A DNA stretch of 19,205 nucleotides from an uncultured Clostridia bacterium (lineage in GTDB: Bacteria > Bacillota > Clostridia > Lachnospirales > Bianqueaceae), in assembly GCA_947570515.1 (NCBI GenBank), contig CANOUM010000011.1, positions 1-19,205 on the forward strand. Direction: 5' to 3'. Within the stretch, counting starts at the first letter, position 1. Every line of letters starts with the position of its first letter. The notes beneath the pieces are model-generated. The model was not told where the DNA came from and did not search any database. It saw only the letters and a program-made list of their open reading frames with translations. Below are positions 13,324-19,205 of the stretch, piece after piece. Both the position numbers and the translations under genes were made by a program.

Positions 13324-14665
13324 AAAGTATTCAATAGGGATTGTCTGCATCCTTCTTTGCTGTTTGCTGCTGGGGTGTCAGAAGGAAGCCATGGTGATCA
13401 GCAAATGGCAGGCGGAGACGGAGAACTGGCTGCAAGTCGATGGAGCCGCTGATCAAGAGCTTGCCAGCCATATGAATGCCGAACGGTGGGAGCTGCCGTC
13501 CGAGTGGGATAATCGGAAAATCGGACGTACCGCCAGCATTAAGAATCAGGGAGAACTGGGGACATGCTGGGCATTTGCTGCGCTGGGCGCGCTGGAGGTT
13601 CTGTGGCTTCCGCAGACATTGGAGAGCTTTTCCGTTGACCATATGGCGATGAACCATGGGTTTGGCGTAAGCACGGAGGAGGGCGGTAATTTTACCATGG
13701 CACTGGCCTATCTGACGGGATGGAAGGGGCCGGTATGGGAATCGGATGATCCTTATGCGGATGGTCAAACCAATGAGCAGGCACAGGTGCGCGCACATCT
13801 GCAGGAGGCGAAGCTTTTGAAGAATGATCGCTACGCTATTAAGCGGGCGGTGATACAAAACGGTGCGGTGCAGAGCTCTTTGTATGCAGATGATGCAATT
13901 TTAAAAGAGGATGGCAGCTCGCAGTATTATCAGCCCGAGAATTATGCGTATTATTATGATGGAGCCGTGCAGTATAATCATGATATACTGATTATTGGAT
14001 GGGATGACGCATATAGCCGGGAACATTTTGTCAAATCTCCGCCCGGGGATGGAGCCTTTATCTGTCAAAACAGCTGGGGAGAGGAATTTGGCGATCAGGG
14101 GTTTTTTTATGTTTCGTATTATGATACGACGATTGCGCAGAATACGCTCACATATTCGAGGTTGGATGAACCGGGCGTCTATGATGGCATCTATCAGCAT
14201 GATGAATTTGGCTGGACAGGACAGATGGGGTATGAGGGAGAAACAGCATGGGGCGCTAATGTGTATACAGCTGAAGCACAGGAGCGTTTGGCAGCTGTCA
14301 GCTTTTATGCAACGGATGAGCTGACCTCTTATGAAATCTATGTGGTGGTGGATCCTGATGCAGCGAAATTTGATAATAAGAAGCTGGTAGCAGAAGGGAA
14401 TCTGAGGCATGCCGGTTATTATACCATTGATCTGGAGGAAGAAATACAGCTGCAGAGCGAGCAGCATTTTGCCATTATTTTACGCATCACAACGCCGGAT
14501 GTTAAAATGCCGTTAGCTGCAGAATATTATCAGAAAGATTCTCAGTGGACAAAAGCAGAGGTGCAGGCAGGAGAGAGCTATATCAGCAGTGACGGAGATA
14601 ACTGGCAGGATGCAGGATTGAAGCTGAAATGCAATTTGTGTTTGAAAGCATTTACGAGGAGATAA
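13310..14665 (+). CDS. Papain-like (C1A) cysteine protease lipoprotein
   Basis: A predicted secreted lipoprotein of 451 residues. The lipobox LLLGC puts the lipidated Cys at 23. The papain triad is complete: oxyanion Gln in SIKNQGELGTCWAF (Gln 80, Cys 86), His in YNHDILIIGWDD (His 224) and Asn in CQNSWGEEFGDQGFFYV (Asn 254). After about residue 290 a beta-rich C-terminal domain follows, like the lectin-like domain attached to bacterial C1A peptidases. It should be anchored outside the membrane and cleave peptides or proteins there; the target is unknown. In-frame ATGs lie at 13304, 13310 and 13313; AAGGA at 13296-13300 fits 13310 best. The gene overlaps the end of the 94-residue ORF. Confidence 0.88.
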   Translation: MMKNRKYSIGIVCILLCCLLLGCQKEAMVISKWQAETENWLQVDGAADQELASHMNAERWELPSEWDNRKIGRTASIKNQGELGTCWAFAALGALEVLWLPQTLESFSVDHMAMNHGFGVSTEEGGNFTMALAYLTGWKGPVWESDDPYADGQTNEQAQVRAHLQEAKLLKNDRYAIKRAVIQNGAVQSSLYADDAILKEDGSSQYYQPENYAYYYDGAVQYNHDILIIGWDDAYSREHFVKSPPGDGAFICQNSWGEEFGDQGFFYVSYYDTTIAQNTLTYSRLDEPGVYDGIYQHDEFGWTGQMGYEGETAWGANVYTAEAQERLAAVSFYATDELTSYEIYVVVDPDAAKFDNKKLVAEGNLRHAGYYTIDLEEEIQLQSEQHFAIILRITTPDVKMPLAAEYYQKDSQWTKAEVQAGESYISSDGDNWQDAGLKLKCNLCLKAFTRR

Positions 14666-14671
14666 AGGCTG

Positions 14672-14724
14672 AAATTTGTCGATAATTTTTAAAAAGGAGC
14701 CGACAAGTTTCGGCTTTTTATTTT
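14672..14724 (+). terminator. Terminator after the protease gene, with a competing upstream stem
   Basis: AGCCGA (14698-14703) pairs with TCGGCT (14710-14715), extended by G-U pairs, followed by TTTTATTTT. Upstream, AAATTTGTCG (14672-14681) can pair with CGACAAGTTT (14701-14710), a 10-bp stem with one G-U that uses part of the terminator arms and so excludes it. Confidence 0.65.
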
Positions 14725-14732
14725 GGTAAAAT
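14724..14732 (+). promoter_or_regulatory. Candidate extended -10 promoter for the 14776 gene
   Basis: TGG plus TAAAAT (14727-14732) resembles an extended -10 box 44 bases before the gene. No clear -35 is seen because that region is the terminator hairpin. Confidence 0.35.
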
Positions 14733-14775
14733 ATGGTAAACTCTACCCACAGAAAGTACCAAGGGGGAGAGCAGC

Positions 14776-15741
14776 ATGACAACAAATGAAAACGGACAGG
14801 GCATTGTGCGCTGTATAGGAAGACCAAATGAAGAAGTTAAAGTATATTTAGAAGAAAAGAGCGATCTTTTTTTAAAGGAAAATATGACAAATCGCGTAGG
14901 GCGTTTTCAGCTTTATTATTTGCTGGGACGCGAATACCGGTTGGGAAGACAAACGGTGTATTTGGTACGCGGCATTTTAGAAGGAGAGTCTGGGAGCAGC
15001 CGTCAGATTCATTTTACATCAGAGCAGCTAAGCAGCCTGCAGCGCAGAAGCCAGCGGCAGTATCCTAATTATCAAGTACTGGGATGGGCTTTGAACCAGC
15101 CCGGGTATGGCAATGACGGAGCCTGGCGGTTTGCCAAAGAAAACGAAGAATTTTTTGCACAGGCGCCTATTTTAATGATGGGCGACGGACTGGATGGTTC
15201 GCTGGCCTTTTATCAGTGGTTTGAGGGCAATTACCATGAGCTGGGAGGCTACTATGTATATTCAGATCAGAATCCGGCTGATTTTCGTAGCAGCCAATTT
15301 TCTGAAAACCATATGAATACTGCCATCAGCAGCCAAGTGAAAGAGGAGAGCAAAGAGGAAGGACCGCTACCGTGGGAGCTGCCGGTGGAAAGATCTAAAA
15401 AACCCTTTTTATCCTATTTATTAAAGGAAAAGAAAGTGCCCGCTGCGCCGGTCGTCTCCCGGACGTATGAAGCAGCAGACAAGAAGAAATATCAGGAAAG
15501 CAGTCCGCTGCGGGTACTTACATCCATATCCGCAGTCTTGCTGATGGTTACGTTGGTTATGGGGATGCTTTTGTTTAACAGCGTAAGCACCTTGGATGGA
15601 ATTCAAAATCGATTGGAGACGATGGACTTTCAAATGGAACAGATGCATAAAACAATGGCCGGCGTAGAATCCACGCTTGCCGGAACAGAGGCGTCAGAAC
15701 CTGATCAGGGAGATGGCGCGGAGCAGCAGAGCGGAGAATGA
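14776..15741 (+). CDS. Membrane protein with degenerate MPN/JAB-like domain
   Basis: A 321-residue protein with an N-terminal cytoplasmic region, one membrane segment (about 247-268) and a short coiled-coil and acidic tail (270-321). Residues about 40-165 resemble an MPN-type fold: VYLVRGIL, YQVLGWALNQPGYG (99-112), FFAQAPILMMGDGLDGSLAFYQW (126-148) and GGYYVYSDQN. The place where active JAMM proteases have H-x-H is occupied by LNQPGYG, so no metal site is expected. I recall related Lachnospiraceae proteins that carry a C-terminal LysM, which is absent here. AAGGGGGAG (14761-14769) precedes the ATG, and the stop overlaps the YkvI-type start by four bases. The fold call is inference from motif shape. 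Confidence 0.55.
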   Translation: MTTNENGQGIVRCIGRPNEEVKVYLEEKSDLFLKENMTNRVGRFQLYYLLGREYRLGRQTVYLVRGILEGESGSSRQIHFTSEQLSSLQRRSQRQYPNYQVLGWALNQPGYGNDGAWRFAKENEEFFAQAPILMMGDGLDGSLAFYQWFEGNYHELGGYYVYSDQNPADFRSSQFSENHMNTAISSQVKEESKEEGPLPWELPVERSKKPFLSYLLKEKKVPAAPVVSRTYEAADKKKYQESSPLRVLTSISAVLLMVTLVMGMLLFNSVSTLDGIQNRLETMDFQMEQMHKTMAGVESTLAGTEASEPDQGDGAEQQSGE

Positions 15742-16859
15742 AGAAGGCGCGTGCTTCTAATGCCTGGCATATCGCTTTGGTGCTGGTCGGTACGGTAATT
15801 GGCGCCGGATTTGCATCCGGAGCGGAGATAATGGCGTATTTTACCAGTTATGAAGAGGCTGGATTTATGGGGATGATTCTGGCAGGGGCAATATTTGCAG
15901 GATCTACCTATATTACGCTTAAAATTGCATATGAGCATAAAAACACAGATTATGGCAGCTTTACCAGGCAGATTGCCGGCCGGTGGATCGGCGTATTGCT
16001 GGATGTCATGGTTACGCTTTCTATGCTGCTTGGATATGGCGTCATGCTGGCTGGCAGCGGCGCCATTTTTTCACAGCAATGGAATCTTCCGCAGTGGGCG
16101 GGCGCTGCGGCCATGGCACTTGGCACTTTTTTGGCGTTAAAAAGTGAGAATGGCGGCATCATCTGGATCAACCGGATTTTAACGCCGATCCTGATTGCCG
16201 GGATTTTGATGCTGGGGGGCTACACCCTCCTCGGCATGGCTGCCAAAAAAGAAACGGCTGGTCTCCTGCTGGAGCCGTTGTCTATTTTTACGGCGCAGCC
16301 GATGAAAAATTTACCGCAGGCGCTGGGCAGCGCGGTGCTGTATGCATCTTATAATATGCTGGGAGCCGGGGCGGTGCTGGTGTCGCTGTCAACTTATATA
16401 CATACGAAAAAAGAAGCGGCGCAGGCTGCATGTCTGGGAGGGGTCATATTACTCATATTGACTCTGGCGCTGGGGGTTGCAACATTTTCAAATTATGATA
16501 CAATACAGGGAGTATCTATTCCCATATTGGCGCTTCTGGAGCAGCATGCCTTTTGGCAGAAGTTATATGTGGGCGTGCTTCTGGGAGCCATGTATACCAC
16601 GGCCGTTTCGGATGGGTTCGGCTTTATCCGCCGCGTACAGGCTGCTCTGCCTGTCAGTAGAAGCATCCTCTGCCTGACGATGATTTTGCTCGCTTTGATT
16701 TTATCCGGGTTTGGCTTTACAGAGCTGGTGACCAAAGGCTATCGCTTTTTCGGTTATTTGGGAATAGGACAGTTAATTTTAATGATGCTACAGTGCATTC
16801 CCAAAAAGGAGACCTTAGATGAAAAACAAAAGCGGAGGCAAAGACGGCCGCATCAATAA
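15738..16859 (+). CDS. YkvI family membrane transporter
   Basis: A 373-residue protein with about ten hydrophobic segments. The first carries GTVIGAGFASGAEIMAYF (18-35), the hallmark of the YkvI family, distant relatives of APC/LeuT-type amino acid transporters in which the unwound GAGFASG segment would bind substrate. The substrate is unknown. The ATG overlaps the stop of the MPN-like gene (ATGA), and the tail, rich in K, R and Q, is overlapped by the first 41 bases of the DUF5711 gene, so three genes are tightly packed and probably coupled. Confidence 0.85.
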   Translation: MKKARASNAWHIALVLVGTVIGAGFASGAEIMAYFTSYEEAGFMGMILAGAIFAGSTYITLKIAYEHKNTDYGSFTRQIAGRWIGVLLDVMVTLSMLLGYGVMLAGSGAIFSQQWNLPQWAGAAAMALGTFLALKSENGGIIWINRILTPILIAGILMLGGYTLLGMAAKKETAGLLLEPLSIFTAQPMKNLPQALGSAVLYASYNMLGAGAVLVSLSTYIHTKKEAAQAACLGGVILLILTLALGVATFSNYDTIQGVSIPILALLEQHAFWQKLYVGVLLGAMYTTAVSDGFGFIRRVQAALPVSRSILCLTMILLALILSGFGFTELVTKGYRFFGYLGIGQLILMMLQCIPKKETLDEKQKRRQRRPHQ

Positions 16860-18154
16860 CTGGCTGGAAACAGCTGACGATGAATTTGAACAGGAGTTTT
16901 ACGGAGGCCGGCCGGCAGAGCCGGAAGAGGACGAAGATTTTAGTTTTGATGAAGAAGAGTCGCAATTTGATATAGAAGATGATCGAGAGCTGGAAGAACC
17001 TGAAAAAAATAAGAAAAAATGGATTCTGATGGGAATGGCGGCTGTTTGCCTGGTAGCCTTGGCGGCGTTTCTGTTCTCTGATCGTTTTTATAATATGATT
17101 CAGGGGCGTTCTAGTTATACGCTGGAAAAAACGGATCAAACCGTGAGTTTTGCGGAAGGCAATACCAGTGTTGTTTTATATGGAAAGAATTTGCTTAGGT
17201 GCAGTCAGGATGGTTTGCAGGCGCTTAGTGAAGCAGGGCAGGTGGTTTGGGATATTCCGTTTACCATGTCATCTCCCTATATGCTGAGAGCGGGTGATTA
17301 TATTTCGGTAGCGGATCGCCTTGGGACGGTGGTGCTTTTGATTCGGGATGGAGTTGTGGAGACGCAGATTACCACGGAGAAAAAGGTATTGATGCAATGT
17401 GTAAATGAAAAGGGTTCCAGTGCGGTTGTGCTTGACGGAGGAGACGGTCACAGCGTGAATCTGTATTCAAATACAGGGGAGATGCTGATGCAGCGCTATA
17501 CGTATGCAAATTCAGATGGGATTCCGATTGCGATTGCCCTCAGTGGCAACGGCGTATGTGCATTATACCGGGACGAAATTGCAGAGCATTATTACCGTAT
17601 TTGATTTAACAGAGAACGGCTCGGCGTTGGTGGACCGAATTTTAGGGAGCGTGTCCCTGGAGGGCTGCTTGGTTTCTGATCTGCGGTTTGACGGGAGCGA
17701 TTGTTTCTTTGCGGGCAGTGACCGGGTGGGCGTATTGTCAACCGGCAGTGCCTGTGAAGTGCTGTGGGAGAAAAAGCTGGAGTATCAAATTGCCTCTCTG
17801 GTCATGATGGATTCCTATTTTGCTGTTCGGTTAGGCGAAGGGATGGCGGGAGCAACAGGCCCGGCAGAAAACAATATCGTGATTTATAGCTATCGGGGGG
17901 CAGTTCTGCATGAGGAAAATATTGAGGACGCAGACTATCTGGATGCGTGGGGAGATACACTGATTTGCGGAGCGGGCAGAACCTATTATGGTATGTCGGC
18001 AAAAGGATCGCCGAAGTGGCAGGTCGATTTGTTAGAAGAATATAATCGTCTGGTTGCCTTTGAAAGCGGAAACACGGTTGCAGGGCTGCGAAACGGACAG
18101 ATTTGCTATTATAAAGTGGCCATAAAAAATGCAATGGAGGGCGAAAATGAGTAG
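16819..18154 (+). pseudogene. DUF5711 family membrane-anchored protein, split by a frameshift
   Basis: Two overlapping frames together make one DUF5711 protein of about 445 residues. The first frame (16819-17604) has an acidic cytoplasmic N-terminus (about 17-62), one membrane segment (68-86) and the beginning of a beta-propeller-like extracellular region up to DGIPIAIALSGNG. The natural continuation, AYVHYTGTKLQSIITVFDL, is in the next frame and runs to 18154. The switch needs a +1 shift and must lie between 17489 and 17602, most likely near 17549-17556. No slippery heptamer or homopolymer is present, so mutation or an assembly error is likelier than programmed shifting. AAGGAG at 16806-16811 serves the ATG; it lies inside the YkvI-type gene. 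Family role is unknown. Confidence 0.75.
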
Positions 18155-18845
18155 TTTACTTCCTTTTATAATGGATGCAGCTGTGATTTTTATCTTTGTG
18201 TTTTATTTAGCGCGCGGTTGGCATAGAGGGTTAGCACGTACAGTCGTAACGATGTTTAGCTGGCTGCTGGCAATCCTTTTGGCATGGCAATTTTATGAAT
18301 ATGTAGCTGATTTTTTACGTGCAGTTGGCGTGCAGGCGAAGCTGGCCGGCAGTTTTGGAGCGAGCATTCAGGCTCCGGCGCAGCCCGGAATGACAGAAGC
18401 CAGCGGCTTCATTGAAAGTATGAAGCTTCCGGAGGCATTAAAAAGCAGCTTGCTGGGGAATAATAATTATGAAGCCTATGCAGCGCTTGGAGTAAGCTCA
18501 TTTAAAGATTATATCGGAGTGTTTTTAGCTAATATAGTGGTGAATGCAATTGCGGTACTGCTAGTATTTATTGTGTCATTACTACTTCTGCGGCTGGTGG
18601 CCAGAGGCCTTGGCGCTATCAATAGGATTCCGCTTCTCGGTTTAGCAAATCGAATTTTGGGATTAGCTGCAAGCGGCATCATTGGCGCCTGTGTAATTGC
18701 GCTTGGAATGTTTATATTAACTATGTTTGCCACAGGGCAAAATGTATTTACAACCTTGGTTGTGGCGATTGAAAAGAGTTCGGTAGCTGCTTGGTTTTAT
18801 CACAGCAATCATCTGATTGATTGGATCATGGAAATTTTCGGGTAA
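18147..18845 (+). CDS. cvpA: CvpA family membrane protein
   Basis: A 232-residue protein with an N-terminal membrane segment starting SSLLPFIMDAAVIFIFVFYLARGWHRGLARTVVTMFSWLLA, which is the CvpA signature (D-x-x-x-x, a run of aromatic and small residues, then R/H-G-x-x-R/K), and two or three more segments after an extracytoplasmic stretch (about 55-115). CvpA proteins support colicin V production in E. coli and envelope integrity elsewhere; the exact role is unknown. An ATG at 18129 would add six residues, but GGAGG at 18136-18140 sits ideally for 18147. It overlaps the stop of the DUF5711 gene by eight bases. Confidence 0.85.
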   Translation: MSSLLPFIMDAAVIFIFVFYLARGWHRGLARTVVTMFSWLLAILLAWQFYEYVADFLRAVGVQAKLAGSFGASIQAPAQPGMTEASGFIESMKLPEALKSSLLGNNNYEAYAALGVSSFKDYIGVFLANIVVNAIAVLLVFIVSLLLLRLVARGLGAINRIPLLGLANRILGLAASGIIGACVIALGMFILTMFATGQNVFTTLVVAIEKSSVAAWFYHSNHLIDWIMEIFG

Positions 18846-18861
18846 AATTAAGAAAAGATGG

Positions 18862-18890
18862 TTGACAAAGAACGGCGAACTCGATATAAT
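18862..18890 (+). promoter_or_regulatory. Consensus promoter of tRNA-Ser
   Basis: Perfect TTGACA (18862-18867), 17 bases, perfect TATAAT (18885-18890). It is 42 bases before the mature tRNA, as expected for a stable-RNA gene. Confidence 0.9.
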
Positions 18891-18931
18891 AAGCAAAGCA
18901 CTCGTGGTGAGGAGCCAACGCAGTAAGCCAT

Positions 18932-19019
18932 GGAGAAGTACTCAAGTGGCTGAAGAGGCGCCCCTGCTAAGGGCGTAGGTCGGGAAACTGGCGCGAGGGT
19001 TCAAATCCCTCCTTCTCCG
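18932..19019 (+). tRNA. tRNA-Ser (anticodon GCT)
   Basis: An 88-nt class II tRNA. The acceptor GGAGAAG (18932-18938) pairs with CTTCTCC (19012-19018), discriminator G at 19019. The D arm includes CTCAAGTGGCTGAAGAGG, the anticodon stem CGCCC/GGGCG encloses loop CTGCTAA (anticodon GCT, reading AGC/AGU), then a long variable arm, then GAGGGTTCAAATCCCTC as the T arm. CCA is not encoded. No clear T-run terminator follows. Confidence 0.96.
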
Positions 19020-19020
19020 T

Positions 19021-19049
19021 TTGTCAATATTAAAAAAGGGTATTGACAA
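19021..19049. repeat. Inverted repeat between tRNA-Ser and the next promoter
   Basis: TTGTCAATA (19021-19029) and TATTGACAA (19041-19049) form a perfect 9-bp repeat around 11 bases. There is no T-run, and the right arm contains the -35 box of the following promoter, so it could be a weak terminator or a regulatory site. Confidence 0.4.
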
Positions 19050-19072
19050 GAATAGGGAGGATGTAGTAGAAT
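19043..19072 (+). promoter_or_regulatory. Strong promoter P1 near the right edge
   Basis: TTGACA (19043-19048), an 18-base spacer, TAGAAT (19067-19072). It is the first of two tandem promoters reading out of the window. Confidence 0.65.
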
Positions 19073-19135
19073 AGCATCCGTTCACATCAGCTCAGGAGTC
19101 AGGAAATAAAATTTGAAAGAAGTCAAAAAATATAC

Positions 19136-19164
19136 TTGACATAGGAAGAGAGATGTGATAAATT
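19136..19164 (+). promoter_or_regulatory. Strong promoter P2 and start of a probable rRNA leader
   Basis: TTGACA (19136-19141), 17 bases, TAAATT (19159-19164), with the 12 bases AGATGTGATAAA shared with the tRNA-Lys promoter. The last 35 bases (…GCGGACATTGAAAATC) have the look of a 16S rRNA leader in Clostridia. Tandem P1 and P2 with this leader suggest an rRNA operon just outside the window, which cannot be confirmed here. Confidence 0.6.
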
Positions 19165-19205
19165 AGATAAGCTGACTCGCGAGAGCAGCGCGGACATTGA
19201 AAATC

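Noticed and set aside
18129..18146. ATG 18129 as the cvpA start
   Set aside because: The spacing of GGAGG fits ATG 18147 and the extra residues MQWRAK are not typical of CvpA.

Overview
The window looks like chromosomal DNA from an anaerobic, gut-type Clostridia, most likely a Lachnospiraceae-like Firmicute. The grounds are AGGAGG ribosome binding sites, moderate GC, tRNA genes without encoded CCA, and proteins I associate with that group (DUF3881, DUF5711, a YkvI-type transporter, and an MPN-like membrane protein). No phage, IS element or CRISPR array is seen.

Layout. (1) Positions 2-343 are the 3' end of a gene cut by the window edge, ending in a PD-(D/E)XK-like nuclease domain; a palindromic repeat and a terminator follow. 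(2) A minus-strand MFS drug-efflux gene (472-1683) has a textbook promoter, an operator-like palindrome at the start site and a 23-codon ORF in its leader. (3) About 500 bp without a gene contains a degenerate 42-52 bp tandem repeat, then tRNA-Lys(TTT). (4) A hexuronate operon (uxuA, uxaC, uxuB) converts glucuronate via fructuronate and mannonate to 2-keto-3-deoxygluconate, and trmB follows closely. (5) A minus-strand CPBP protease overlaps the trmB 3' end. (6) trxA (+) faces a minus-strand operon of a DivIVA-like protein, a small membrane protein and an AI-2E family permease. (7) From 11402 to 18845 lies a plus-strand run of mostly lineage-specific envelope or unknown genes: an Ig-like protein, DUF3881, a small conserved protein, a papain-like lipoprotein protease, an MPN-like membrane protein, a YkvI transporter, a frameshifted DUF5711 gene and cvpA. 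(8) tRNA-Ser(GCT) and tandem strong promoters close the window; an rRNA operon probably starts just beyond it.

The most unusual observation is that trxA and the divIVA-like operon carry leaders of the same architecture. Each has an extended -10 promoter (TGGTATAAT), an inverted repeat with a roughly 30-nt loop holding a similar core, an AGTTTG-type hairpin, a linker, and a nearly identical hairpin that keeps the same bulged U, all before the ribosome binding site. This could be an undescribed structured cis-regulatory RNA, or a mobile palindromic repeat family.

Other points worth checking are the DUF5711 frameshift, the leader ORF and palindrome of the efflux gene, the degenerate tandem repeat, a possible alternative fold over the terminator after the protease gene, and the convergent genes that share 3' ends.
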